64,000 nt of DNA from Skermanella aerolata KACC 11604 (GCF_000936425.1 NZ_AVFK01000037.1:1-64000); one strand, 5' to 3'; positions 7,694 to 16,400 are shown, numbered from the stretch's first letter. Numbers and translations are program-made. Notes: generated from the sequence alone by a model not told the origin.

Positions 7694-9175
7694 TCAGGAA
7701 TTGGGGTCGAGGGATCGCACCGCGTCGCGGGCACCTGTCGCCTTCAGGCGGGCCAGGGCTTCGGTGACGACGGCGGCGAAAGTGGGATTTTTGGGCAGAT
7801 CGTCGCCGAAGACTTCGCGGACACCGAGCAGGGATGCCGCATCCGGCAGTGTCTTCAGGCGGTCGGCCAGGGGATCGCGGACATCGATCGGCCGGCCCTT
7901 TTCATCGACGCCGCCGACATAGCGCATCCAGGCGGCGACGCCGAGGGCGAGGCGATCGAAGGGCTGGCCGGCGGCAAGCCGGTCGCGGATCGTGCCGAGC
8001 AGGCGTTGCGGCAGCTTCTGCGAGCCGTCCATGGCGATCTGCCATGTCCTGTGCTTCAGCGCGGGGTTGGCGAAGCGTTCCAGCAAGGCCGCCTTGTAGC
8101 GGGTCAGGTCGGCGCCGGGCGGCACGTCCAGCGTCGGCGTCACTTCATCGTCCATCAGGGCACGGACGAAGCCGGCGAACACGGGATCGGCCATGGCGTC
8201 GGAAACGGTCTGGTGGCCGGCGAGGTAGCCGAGATAGGCGATGCAGGAGTGGCTGCCGTTGAGCAGGCGCAGCTTCATCAGCTCATAAGGGCGGACGTCG
8301 CTTACCAGTTCGGCGCCTTCCAGTTCCCAGGCCGGGCGGCCGGCGGGGAAGTGGTCTTCGATCACCCACTGGCTGAACGGCTCGGTCATGACCGGCCAGG
8401 CGTCGGTGACGCCGAGCGCCATCGCCACGGTCTCGCGGTCCTCGTCGGTGGTGGCGGGGACGATGCGGTCGACCATGCTGCTCGGGCAGGCGACGGTGTC
8501 GGCGATCCACCGGCCAAGTGCGGGATCGCGCAACTCGGCGAACTGGCGGAGGATGCCGGCGGTGACCCGGCCGTTGTCCGGCAGATTGTCGCAGGACAGC
8601 ACCGTGAAGGGGGGAGTGCCGGCCTTGCGGCGGCGGTCCAGCGCTTCGACCAGGAAGCCGGCGAGCGTCTGCGGCTGGCCGGGATTTGCCAGGTCGTGGC
8701 GGATGCCGGGATGGTCGCCGTTGAGCGCGCCGGTCGCCGGTTCGTGGCAGTAGCCCTTCTCCGTCACGGTGATCGTGACGATGCGGGTAGCGGGGCGGGT
8801 GAGGCGGTCCAGGACGGCGGCGGGATCTTCCGGCGCCACCAGCGTTTCGGTGATCGAGCCGACGACGCGGAGCCGGTCGCCGGACGCGTCGCGGACCGCC
8901 ACGGTGTACAAGCAATCCTGCGGGGCAAGCGCATCGCGGGTGTCGGGGCTGCGCAGCGAGACGCCGCAGATGCCCCACGGGCCGGGGGAGCGGTTGAGAC
9001 AATCGTCGGTGTAGACGGCCTGATGAGCACGATGGAATGCGCCAAGGCCGATATGGACGATGCCGGTTTCCAGGCCGGCGCCGGCTCCCGAAGCGCGCGG
9101 CTTCGCGATGGCCGGTGCAAGCGCTATCATCGTCCGCGCGTTCAGGCGCTGGCCGGTGGTCGTGGTGGATGCCAC
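7694..9175 (-). CDS. uxuB: Fructuronate reductase (D-mannonate oxidoreductase, mannitol dehydrogenase family)
   Basis: 493 residues. It reduces D-fructuronate to D-mannonate with NADH, the step before UxuA. The Rossmann-side motif IVHIGLGAFHRAHQ lies near residues 39-52. The catalytic KxxxxNxxH signature of the long-chain polyol dehydrogenases appears as KLRLLNGSH near 297-305. The start is GTG with GGGGAGG about 8 bases upstream, so it is better supported than any internal ATG. It is the first gene of the minus-strand operon and is divergent from the GntR regulator, with 189 bases between. Other polyols or aldonates are possible substrates in this family, but the uxuA neighbour favours fructuronate. 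Confidence 0.93.
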   Translation of the reverse strand: MASTTTTGQRLNARTMIALAPAIAKPRASGAGAGLETGIVHIGLGAFHRAHQAVYTDDCLNRSPGPWGICGVSLRSPDTRDALAPQDCLYTVAVRDASGDRLRVVGSITETLVAPEDPAAVLDRLTRPATRIVTITVTEKGYCHEPATGALNGDHPGIRHDLANPGQPQTLAGFLVEALDRRRKAGTPPFTVLSCDNLPDNGRVTAGILRQFAELRDPALGRWIADTVACPSSMVDRIVPATTDEDRETVAMALGVTDAWPVMTEPFSQWVIEDHFPAGRPAWELEGAELVSDVRPYELMKLRLLNGSHSCIAYLGYLAGHQTVSDAMADPVFAGFVRALMDDEVTPTLDVPPGADLTRYKAALLERFANPALKHRTWQIAMDGSQKLPQRLLGTIRDRLAAGQPFDRLALGVAAWMRYVGGVDEKGRPIDVRDPLADRLKTLPDAASLLGVREVFGDDLPKNPTFAAVVTEALARLKATGARDAVRSLDPNS

Positions 9176-9262
9176 GGCGTTTCCTCCCCTTCCCTTGAAC
9201 CCTGGGGACTGGCCCTGGGATCCCTGGCCCGCTTCGCGGTGCCTTCTTGCTCATTGACTGGT

Positions 9263-9273
9263 ATGGTAGTATG
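9263..9273. promoter_or_regulatory. Candidate GntR operator in the uxuB-gntR divergent promoter
   Basis: ATGGTAGTATG, preceded directly by TGGT, sits midway between the divergent starts and resembles the element at 2031-2041 upstream of the second dctP. An autoregulated, divergently placed FCD-type repressor normally binds here. No exact palindrome was found, so the site is tentative. Confidence 0.28.
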
Positions 9274-9364
9274 TAAGAAACGGCTTGGCAAGAGTTGTTG
9301 CGCCGACTAGCTCCAAAGGAGCAAAAACGAAAAATGGATAACAAACGTGCGGGGGAGGCCGGTG

Positions 9365-10090
9365 ATGCTCGACAGGATTGAGGTCAATTCGCACGAACCC
9401 GTGGCACGTCGTGTCTTCCGTGAGTTGCGCAACGCCATCGTCACGATGGGCATCCGTCCTGGGCAGGCGCTGTCGGAGCAGGAGATCGCGACGCGCCTGG
9501 GCGTCAGCCGCCAACCGGTGCGGGAAGCCTTCATCAAGCTGAGCGAGGCCGGTCTGCTGAAGGTTCGCCCTCAGCGCGGCACCTTCATCGTCAAGATCTC
9601 GATGAAGCAGGTGTTCGACGCCCGCTTCGTCCGGGAAGCGGTGGAACTGGCCGTGGTCCGCCGCGCCTGTGCCGAAATGACGGCATCCGGCATGGAGGCG
9701 CTGCGCGCCAACCTGGACGCCCAGCGGAAGGCCGCCACCGAGCTTGACCCCGTCCGCTTCATGGACCTGGACGAGAGCTTCCACCGCGACATCGCCCTGG
9801 GTATCGGCTGCGAATACGCGTGGCGGGTGGTCGAGGAAACCAAGGCGCAGATGGACCGAGTGCGCTATCTGAGCATCCCGCACGCGACCCCGGTCGAGCG
9901 GCTGATCGGCCAGCATCAGGCCGTCGTGGACGCCATCGCGGCGCAGGACGCCGACGCGGCGGAAGCGGCGATGCGCCGGCATCTGCGGGAGATCCTGACA
10001 TCGCTGCCGGAACTGGCGGAACGCTTCCCAGATTTCTTCGAGCGGGATCTTGGTCCGGAAAGCGATCCGGCTGCGGCGACGACGCAGTAG
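9365..10090 (+). CDS. GntR-family regulator with FCD ligand domain (UxuR/FadR subfamily)
   Basis: 241 residues. The N-terminal winged helix-turn-helix covers residues 15-75, with SEQEIATRLGVSRQPVREAF as the DNA-reading core. An all-helical FCD domain covers about 85-225, with metal/ligand-site residues in DLDESFHRDIA and later GQHQAVVDAI. Such proteins are usually repressors released by a sugar-acid intermediate. The ATG at 9365 follows GGGGGAGG at 9351-9358. An in-frame GTG at 9347 would itself overlap that ribosome site and is rejected. Divergent position next to uxuB makes this the likely local regulator of the uronate operon; the inducer is not determinable from sequence. Confidence 0.92.
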   Translation: MLDRIEVNSHEPVARRVFRELRNAIVTMGIRPGQALSEQEIATRLGVSRQPVREAFIKLSEAGLLKVRPQRGTFIVKISMKQVFDARFVREAVELAVVRRACAEMTASGMEALRANLDAQRKAATELDPVRFMDLDESFHRDIALGIGCEYAWRVVEETKAQMDRVRYLSIPHATPVERLIGQHQAVVDAIAAQDADAAEAAMRRHLREILTSLPELAERFPDFFERDLGPESDPAAATTQ

Positions 10091-10099
10091 CAGTCCCGG

Positions 10100-10447
10100 T
10101 CAGTCCCCGGGCTTGGTCGTGCGCGCCTTCGCGCGGGCGGCCTTCACCTGTGCCTCGAGGAAACGCACCAATCGCCTGATGCACGGGTCGTCGATAGGCT
10201 CGCTGACGATCAGCGTATGGCACCGCTCGCCCTTTTCGATCGTGATGGTGTATTGCCGGTAGTCGGCAGCCCCGGGGGCGGAGTTGCACTCCACCCGCTC
10301 AGGCCGTTCGAAGAACCCGCTGTCGGTCACCAGACCGTCCAGTTCGCTCGCGTCCTCCCTGGGAAGCTCGTCTGCCTCGATCGTGACCGGACGAGCGAGA
10401 CCGGGGAAGTAAGCGATACCTCCACTGGTGGCGAATAGCACATGCAT
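10100..10447 (-). CDS. Emfourin-like inhibitor of protealysin-type metalloprotease
   Basis: 115 residues. The N-terminal HVLFATSGGIAYFPGL followed by a DELP segment, and the late TLIVSEP...IRRLVRFLE segment, resemble the small emfourin family, whose Serratia member binds and blocks protealysin. It lies 81 bases downstream of the M4 protease gene, on the same strand, the order described for protealysin-emfourin pairs. No signal peptide is visible, matching a cytoplasmic partner. ATG at 10447 is preferred to one 24 bases upstream because it places the conserved SGG near residue 8. Recognition is by pattern and context, not by alignment. The stop is 9 bases from the convergent GntR gene. Confidence 0.75.
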   Translation of the reverse strand: MHVLFATSGGIAYFPGLARPVTIEADELPREDASELDGLVTDSGFFERPERVECNSAPGAADYRQYTITIEKGERCHTLIVSEPIDDPCIRRLVRFLEAQVKAARAKARTTKPGD

Positions 10448-10528
10448 GCTATCAGGTCCTGTTCGTGTCATGCCGCATGCCTCGACAGCGTGATTTTCCG
10501 CCCATGCTATGCGCCGCCCGATCTTTGT

Positions 10529-11620
10529 TCAAACCATCTGTTTCTGAAGGATGCCGACTTCCATCCAGGCCTCGGTCACCGCGCGCTGCTCATCGCTTCC
10601 GATACCGTAAAGCCGTCCCGCCAGGGAAGCGCTGAGGGACGCGAACTCCACGAACTTCGCTTCGGACGTCAACCGGGGATCGCGTAAGGTCTCGTACCAG
10701 ATCCGGCCCGCTTTCTCCCAGGCATAACCGCCGAGCGACGTCGCCGCCAGATAGAACGCCCTGTTCGGGATGCCGGAGTTGAGGTGGACGCCGCCGTTAT
10801 CCTGCATTGTCTCGACGAACCGGTCCATATGGTCCGGCTGAGGGTCCTTGCCGAGAACCGGGTCGTCGTAGGCGGTGCCGGGCGCCTTCATTGAACGCAA
10901 GGCTTCCCCGACGACCTCCTGCGCAAGCAGGCCGGCACCGACCAGCCAGTCGGCCTGATCGGCCGTCTGGCCCAGTGCCTTCTGCTTGACCAGACTGCCG
11001 AAGACATCCGACAGATGCTCGTTGAGAGCGCCCGGCTGAAACATGTAGACAAGGGCGGCCTCGTCCTCGGTCACGCCATGCGCCAGTTCGTGGCCGATCA
11101 CGTCGAGCGCCACAGTGAAGCGGTTGAACAATTCGCCGTCTCCGTCGCCGAACACCATCCGTTCGCCGTTCCAGAAGGCGTTGTTGTACTCCTGCCCGTA
11201 ATGCACCGTCGCATTGAGCGGCAGGCCCTCGTCGTCGATGGAGTTCCGCCCAAAGACTTCCTGAAAGAAGTCGAAGGTATGGCCGAGGCCGTCATACGCC
11301 TCGTCGACCGCAGGGTCGGTGGTCGGCGCTCCTCCTTCGGCGCGGATGACCTTTCCGGGCAGCGTTTCGATGTTTTCGGCCGTGTAGATCGTCCGCTGCT
11401 TGACGGGCTTGAGGCCAAGGACCCGCCGGCGCCGGGCCGCTGGCGGCATCTGACCGCTCAGACTGATGCGCAACGTCCGAAAGGTCCCGTCCGAGGCCAG
11501 CGTCTGGGTGGCCGCCGCGCGCTGCGCTGGCGATCCGTGCTGCGAAATTTCAAGCAGCAGGTAAGGCGGCAGGATGCAGAAGATCGAGTGACGATGGTGC
11601 GGATAACGATTTTGACACAT
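10529..11620 (-). CDS. M4-family metalloprotease, protealysin-like
   Basis: 363 residues. The zinc peptidase signature HELAH is near residue 177, the third ligand in NEHLSD near 201, and the catalytic histidine segment NGGVHLNSGIPN near 275-286. The N-terminal region lacks a signal peptide and instead has the short propeptide with PPYLL near 18-22, the hallmark of protealysin-type proteases that mature by self-cleavage and work inside the cell or are released without Sec. The canonical HELTH is HELAH here, a tolerated change. ATG at 11620 follows GGAG about 9 bases upstream. It is the first gene of a two-gene unit with its probable inhibitor. Confidence 0.92.
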   Translation of the reverse strand: MCQNRYPHHRHSIFCILPPYLLLEISQHGSPAQRAAATQTLASDGTFRTLRISLSGQMPPAARRRRVLGLKPVKQRTIYTAENIETLPGKVIRAEGGAPTTDPAVDEAYDGLGHTFDFFQEVFGRNSIDDEGLPLNATVHYGQEYNNAFWNGERMVFGDGDGELFNRFTVALDVIGHELAHGVTEDEAALVYMFQPGALNEHLSDVFGSLVKQKALGQTADQADWLVGAGLLAQEVVGEALRSMKAPGTAYDDPVLGKDPQPDHMDRFVETMQDNGGVHLNSGIPNRAFYLAATSLGGYAWEKAGRIWYETLRDPRLTSEAKFVEFASLSASLAGRLYGIGSDEQRAVTEAWMEVGILQKQMV

Positions 11621-11994
11621 GGTTCGAATCTCCGGCCAAGTTCGGCGGTGGGCTCGGCGCCACACCGGCCATGTCGGTTTTCGGACTGCCTTGTCCTTCT
11701 CGGGACCGAGGCGCCAACCAGTTCAAGTCGAACATTTCCTGAGCGCCGATTGTTGCGGTAGCGGGATCGCGCAGAGTTCGAACCGGCCGGAGAATGTTGA
11801 AATCAAGTGCTCCTAAAAATTAATTTCTTACACTGTTTGTTTTTTTATTTTCCTATAGCCAAATAATTATAAAAGAGGGATGATGCGGCGTATCATAATC
11901 CCGGACTTTCCAGCCTTCGATAGACGACGTTGATACGACGTCGAAAGAGCTATTTCCGCCATCGGGCGCACGACGCCGAATCTGGAGAATTTTC
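11621..11994. other. Divergent intergenic region with an AT-rich island
   Basis: This gap separates the minus-strand M4 protease from the small plus-strand gene at 11995. Bases 11808-11880 are strikingly AT-rich for this genome and include a run of T and TATAGCC/ATAATTATAAAAG stretches, suggesting promoter or nucleoid-protein binding DNA. No gene is supported. Confidence 0.5.
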
Positions 11995-12135
11995 ATGGCC
12001 AAGGGTCAGAAGAAAAGCAATCGCGAGACCAAGAAGCCGAAGAAGGACAAGGCCGTATCGACCGCCCAGACATCCATCGTTCCAACGTCGGGCCGTCTGG
12101 TTCCGCCGAAGACTTCGGGACGCGTTTCCGGCTGA
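11995..12135 (+). CDS. Small lysine-rich protein beginning MAKGQ (function unknown)
   Basis: 46 residues. A clear ribosome site (TGGAGA at 11982-11987) lies 7 bases before the ATG. The protein opens MAKGQKKSNRETKKPKKDKA, highly basic, then turns polar and ends in SGRVSG. Short proteins with a MAKGQ-RSNRE-KKPK start are widespread in Rhizobiales and relatives as uncharacterised genes; their basic charge suggests nucleic-acid or ribosome contact, but no function is established. It stands alone between the protease unit and the transglutaminase pair and is followed by a hairpin. Confidence 0.72.
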   Translation: MAKGQKKSNRETKKPKKDKAVSTAQTSIVPTSGRLVPPKTSGRVSG

Positions 12136-12167
12136 ACAGCCTGCGGCCCTCTGGCCCGCGGACATCC

Positions 12168-12196
12168 GGGAAGAGAGCTTCATGCGCTCTTTTCCC
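12168..12196 (+). terminator. Hairpin after the small basic protein gene
   Basis: An 11-bp stem with one G-U pair (12168-12178 with 12186-12196) encloses a 7-base loop, 33 bases after the stop codon. The 3' arm contains TTTT but no T tract follows, so it is only a probable terminator. Confidence 0.45.
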
Positions 12197-12307
12197 TTGT
12201 CGCCGGGGCTGTGGAATGCGATTCGGCATTCACGAGGATGTTCCACCCTGGCAGATCGGTAATTCCCTGTCTTGAATACTGGTACGCCCCCGGCGTCTTC
12301 GCGGCTG

Positions 12308-13180
12308 ATGACGGTCCGGCACATCACCAAATACCGCTACGCCACCCCGGTCAAGCTGGGCGAGCATCAGATGATGTTCCGCCCGCGCGAGAGCCATGAC
12401 CTGCGGCTGGTCCGGACGCGCCTGACCATCTCTCCCGAACCGAAGACCCTGCGCTGGCTCCACGACGTCTTCGACAATTCGCTGGCGATCGCGACATTCG
12501 AAGGCCCGACATCGGAACTGGTGTTCGACAGCGAAGTCACGCTGGAGCACATCGAGGCGCCGCATCCCGACTATGCCCTCGCAACGGAGGCGCAGGTCTT
12601 TCCCTTCGCCTATTCCCGCGAGGAGCGGCTGGATCTTGTCCGAGCGCTGGAGCGCCACCATCCGGCGGGAGAGGTCGATCGCTGGGCCGCCGGCTTCCTG
12701 CCCAAGGACGGCAGGATCGGGACGATGGCGCTGCTGCGGAAGATCACGCTGGGCATCCGGGAGCAACTGACCTATTCGCGGCGTTACGAACGGGGCGTCC
12801 AAACGCCCGCCGAGACGCTGGCGAAGGGCACGGGGACGTGCCGCGACTACGCGTTCCTGATGATGGAAGGCGTGCGCTCGCTCGGCCTCGCCGCCCGTTT
12901 CGTAAGCGGCTACATCTTCGTGCCCGGTGCGGGCGACGCGCCGGTCAGGGGCGGCGGCGCCACGCATGCGTGGCTTCAGGTCTACCTGCCGGGCGCCGGC
13001 TGGGTGGATTTCGACCCGACCAACAGCATCATCGGCAATCGCAACCTGATCCGCGTGGCGGTCGCCTGGGCTCCGGCCCAGGCCTTGCCGCTATGGGGAA
13101 CCTATACCGGGCCGGCATCGTCGTTCCTCGGAATGGACGTCAGCGTAAGCGTCCTGGACGAACCGGAGCCGGAACCATGA
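12308..13180 (+). CDS. Transglutaminase-like protein with bacterial N-terminal domain
   Basis: 290 residues. The N-terminal beta domain (about 1-80, HITKYRYATPVKLGEHQMMFRPRE) is the Bact_transglu_N type. The transglutaminase core follows with the full Cys-His-Asp triad: GTCRDYAFL near residue 177, HAW near 221 and DFDPTN near 235. Family members act as peptidases or amide-transferring enzymes of unknown substrate. No signal peptide is seen. The ATG at 12308 is chosen over an upstream in-frame TTG because the domain begins immediately after it. It is followed after 112 bases by a second, divergent member of the same superfamily, a common tandem arrangement. Confidence 0.88.
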   Translation: MTVRHITKYRYATPVKLGEHQMMFRPRESHDLRLVRTRLTISPEPKTLRWLHDVFDNSLAIATFEGPTSELVFDSEVTLEHIEAPHPDYALATEAQVFPFAYSREERLDLVRALERHHPAGEVDRWAAGFLPKDGRIGTMALLRKITLGIREQLTYSRRYERGVQTPAETLAKGTGTCRDYAFLMMEGVRSLGLAARFVSGYIFVPGAGDAPVRGGGATHAWLQVYLPGAGWVDFDPTNSIIGNRNLIRVAVAWAPAQALPLWGTYTGPASSFLGMDVSVSVLDEPEPEP

Positions 13181-13292
13181 CCACAATTGCCGCGTTGGCA
13201 TGGATATCGCAAGAAGCCATAATAATAGCTGGAATGGCTGGTCAGAATTGACAACCCGGGATACGCCAGCAAAAACAACAAGGAGCCAGACC

Positions 13293-14108
13293 ATGCGAAT
13301 CAAGGTAGGATACGAGCTGGTCTACGAATGTCCTCAGCCGACGCCGATGCTGCTGATGCTGAACATTCATTATTCACGCGCGTCGGACATCGTGGTCCCG
13401 GACCACTTGGTGACCGACCCGCCCCTGCCGATCACCGCTTATCGCGACGGTTTCGGTAATTGGTGCAGCAGGATTGTGGCTCCCAAGGGCGTAACAAGGA
13501 TCAGCACGTCCGCCGTGGTCCGCGACAGCGGCAAGCCCGACGTGGTCGTGCCGACAGCTCGGCAGCATACCCTGGAAGAACTCCCCGAAGAGGCGCTGGT
13601 CTTTCTGCTGGCAAGCCGCTACTGCGAAACGGAACTGCTCAGCGACGTCGCCTGGGAGTTGTTCAGCAAGACCGAACCCGGCTGGAACCGCGTGCAGGCG
13701 ATCTGCGACTTCGTCCACAACCACATCAAGTTCGACTACATGCAGGCCCGGGCGACCCGGACGGCGTTCGAGGCCTACACTGAAAAAGTAGGCGTTTGCC
13801 GGGATTATGCCCATCTGGCGCTCACTTTCTGCCGCTGCATGAACATCCCCGCGCGCTACTGCACCGGCTATCTCGGCGATATCGGCGTGCCGCCGCCCTA
13901 TGGCGTGATGGACTTCGCCGGCTGGTTCGAAGTCTATCTGGGCGGCCAGTGGTATACCTTCGATGCCCGCAACAATACTCCACGCATCGGCAGGGTCCTG
14001 ATCGCGCGCGGCCGCGACGCGGTGGACGTGGCGCTCAGCACGACCTTCGGGCCGAACACGCTGACCGGGTTCACGGTGATCACCGACGAAATGCCGGACG
14101 CGGCGTGA
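13293..14108 (+). CDS. Transglutaminase-like protein lacking the usual catalytic histidine
   Basis: 271 residues. N-terminal domain (about 1-110, RIKVGYELVYECPQPTPMLLML) precedes a transglutaminase core. The cysteine is present in VCRDYAHL near residue 170, and the aspartate-side segment FDARNN is near 226. The position that holds His-Ala-Trp in active enzymes reads FAGWFEVYL here. Many relatives in this subfamily also replace that histidine, so this may be a lineage trait rather than decay. A strong AAGGAG ribosome site precedes the ATG. The tandem with 12308-13180 suggests a shared process. The substrate is unknown. Confidence 0.85.
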   Translation: MRIKVGYELVYECPQPTPMLLMLNIHYSRASDIVVPDHLVTDPPLPITAYRDGFGNWCSRIVAPKGVTRISTSAVVRDSGKPDVVVPTARQHTLEELPEEALVFLLASRYCETELLSDVAWELFSKTEPGWNRVQAICDFVHNHIKFDYMQARATRTAFEAYTEKVGVCRDYAHLALTFCRCMNIPARYCTGYLGDIGVPPPYGVMDFAGWFEVYLGGQWYTFDARNNTPRIGRVLIARGRDAVDVALSTTFGPNTLTGFTVITDEMPDAA

Positions 14109-14255
14109 CTTTAACGGAGGCCGCGCCGTCCCATTAGGGACTGCCACTTCTGGCAAATTGTTTGTTCCTCGAACTGCTCCTTATCCTTCGTCGGGCACTC
14201 GGTATCGTGCTGAAACGAAAAGAGAAGAGCAGTCCTCGGGGGGAGAACGATCGCT

Positions 14256-16367
14256 ATGGGAAGAATGGCAGCTACGGTCGCATCGACGCTTTGCCTGCTG
14301 ATCGGCATGGCGCCGGTTGCGATGGCAAAGGACGGACGCGACGACGATGACGACGGCAGAAAGGGTCGGCCCGACAGGATCGAGGAGCAGATCCTCGGCA
14401 AGGTCCTGCGGGCCGACTATGACGGCCTCAGCAACGATCTGCTGACGGCGGGGCTGGGCGCCACGGGTCTGACGGGAGCCGCACCGGCAGCGGCGAACCC
14501 GGTGGCGCCGACGCCGGAAGAACTTCGCCGGCTCGCCATTTACAACAACTACCGGGCGCTGGTGGACGTATCGCCGGGGGGCGGTTACGGCACGCTCTAC
14601 GGTCCGCTGGTCGGCGCCGGGGGCCAGGCGGCGGCCCGCGACGGCAAGATCGCCGGTACCGAGTATCTGGCGCTGCTGGACGGCAAGCACGGCGGCAAGC
14701 ATGACGGCCACAGCGATGACGACGACGGCAACTCGCGGGTGACGGTGGCGCTCCAGGTGCCCGAAACCTTCGATCCCGCCAACGCCTGCATGGTGACGGC
14801 GACGTCGTCCGGCTCGCGCGGGGTCTACGGCGCTATCGGGACTTCCGGGGAATGGGGTCTGAAGAAGGGCTGCGCCGTCGTCTATGTCGACAAGGGGACC
14901 GGCACCGGTTTCTTCGATCTTCAGAACCGCAAGGGCTACACGGTCCAGGGCGAGTTCGTGGACGCTGACAGGACTGTCGAGCCGCTGAACTTCGACCCGA
15001 AGATCCCTGGCCGGGAACTGGAGCGCTACAACAAGGACAATCCCAACCGCTGGGCGATCAAGCACGCCCATTCGCAAGAGAATCCGGAAGAAGACTGGGG
15101 CACCGATACCCTCCGGGCGATCCAGTTCGGCTTCTACGAGTTGAACCGGCACTTCGCGGATGAAAAGGCGGCGCCGAGGATCACGCCGGCAAATACGCTG
15201 GTCATCGCGTCCAGCGTGTCGAATGGCGGAGCCGCGGCACTGCGTGCGGCGGAGGAGGACAAGAAGGGCTGGATCGACGGCGTCGCCGTTTCCGAACCGA
15301 ACGTCAACCCGAAGCGCGACCGGTCGTTCACGATCCAGCAGGGCAGCGGGCAGCCGATCGCCGAGCATGGCCGTCCGCTCTACGACTACATCACGTTCTA
15401 TACGCTTTACGAGGGCTGTGCCGCGGCGACCTCCGCGAATGCACGGGCGGCCAAGGTCTGCACCGATCTGAAGAGCCGTGGACTGATCAACAGTGGCGGT
15501 CCGGTGGAGGCACAGGCGGCCGAAGCTCAGGAGAAGATCCGGCAGCACGGCATCCTGCCGGAGCAGAACGTGCTGGCAGCCTTCTACTGGTCGGTCAACG
15601 TTTACCAGTCCGTCGCGGTCGCCTATGCCAACACCTATTCCCGATCCAGCGTGACCGACAACCTCTGCGGCTTCTCCTACGCCTTCGCCGATGCGACCGA
15701 CAAGCCGGCCCCGCTTCCGGCAGCCAACGCGGCCCTGGCCTTCTCCGGATCGAACGGCGTGCCGCCGACGGTCGGCATCCAGTTGATCCGGAACGGCGTA
15801 TCCGCGACGACGGTCGGCGGGGTGGCGGCCCCGATGGCCGATGTCGATGGCGCCGTCTGCCTGCGCAATCTATGGACGGCGGGCGACAATTCACGCAAGG
15901 GCGGCGATGACCGGAATCCGGCCAAGCGGCTGAGCAAGGGTGTGGAGGACGTGCTCACCACGTCAGCACTGCGCGGCAAGCCTGCCGTCATCGTCCATGG
16001 TCGTTCGGACGCACTGATCGCGGTCAACCACTCTTCCCGGTCGTATTATGGCTCGGCTTTGAAGAAGCGGCAGAACATCCGGTACTACGAAGTCACCAAT
16101 GCCCATCACCTGGATGCCTTCAACGCCCTGCCGGGTTTCAACGCCGCCTTCATTCCCCTGCACGTCTACTTCATCGAAGGGCTGGACCGCCTTTACGACC
16201 ACCTGAAGAGCGGCAAGCAACTGCCGCCCAGTCAGGTCGTGCACACGGTCCCGCGAGGCACCGGAGCGCCGCCGATCACGACGGCGAACGTTCCACCGAT
16301 CGCAGAGACGGTGGCGGACAAGGACCGCATCACCTTCGACGGTTCGGTGCTGCGGATACCGGAGTGA
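14256..16367 (+). CDS. Secreted 3-hydroxybutyrate-oligomer hydrolase
   Basis: 703 residues. A signal peptide is clear (hydrophobic stretch ending PVAMAKD near residue 24), followed by an aspartate-rich patch. The nucleophile motif SVSNGG lies near residues 320-325, matching the catalytic serine context of the poly(3-hydroxybutyrate) oligomer hydrolase family. The family cleaves 3-hydroxybutyrate dimers and oligomers to monomers, completing PHB breakdown. Length matches the known enzymes of about 690-720 residues. The ATG follows CGGGGGGAG about 10 bases upstream. It is monocistronic, ending in two hairpins that also close the convergent GNAT gene. No other PHB genes are in the window. Confidence 0.85.
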   Translation: MGRMAATVASTLCLLIGMAPVAMAKDGRDDDDDGRKGRPDRIEEQILGKVLRADYDGLSNDLLTAGLGATGLTGAAPAAANPVAPTPEELRRLAIYNNYRALVDVSPGGGYGTLYGPLVGAGGQAAARDGKIAGTEYLALLDGKHGGKHDGHSDDDDGNSRVTVALQVPETFDPANACMVTATSSGSRGVYGAIGTSGEWGLKKGCAVVYVDKGTGTGFFDLQNRKGYTVQGEFVDADRTVEPLNFDPKIPGRELERYNKDNPNRWAIKHAHSQENPEEDWGTDTLRAIQFGFYELNRHFADEKAAPRITPANTLVIASSVSNGGAAALRAAEEDKKGWIDGVAVSEPNVNPKRDRSFTIQQGSGQPIAEHGRPLYDYITFYTLYEGCAAATSANARAAKVCTDLKSRGLINSGGPVEAQAAEAQEKIRQHGILPEQNVLAAFYWSVNVYQSVAVAYANTYSRSSVTDNLCGFSYAFADATDKPAPLPAANAALAFSGSNGVPPTVGIQLIRNGVSATTVGGVAAPMADVDGAVCLRNLWTAGDNSRKGGDDRNPAKRLSKGVEDVLTTSALRGKPAVIVHGRSDALIAVNHSSRSYYGSALKKRQNIRYYEVTNAHHLDAFNALPGFNAAFIPLHVYFIEGLDRLYDHLKSGKQLPPSQVVHTVPRGTGAPPITTANVPPIAETVADKDRITFDGSVLRIPE

Positions 16368-16378
16368 GGTTGGGGGCG

Positions 16379-16400
16379 GGAGCGGGCTGCTGCCCGCTCC
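16379..16400. terminator. GC-rich hairpin after the oligomer hydrolase
   Basis: A 9-bp perfect stem (GGAGCGGGC, 16379-16387, with 16392-16400) encloses a 4-base TGCT loop, starting 11 bases after the stop codon. It is followed within 35 bases by the better terminator at 16433. Confidence 0.5.

Noticed and set aside
11808-11880. AT-rich island as a sign of horizontal transfer
   Set aside because: Only about 70 bases, intergenic, without mobile-element features; promoter DNA explains it better.
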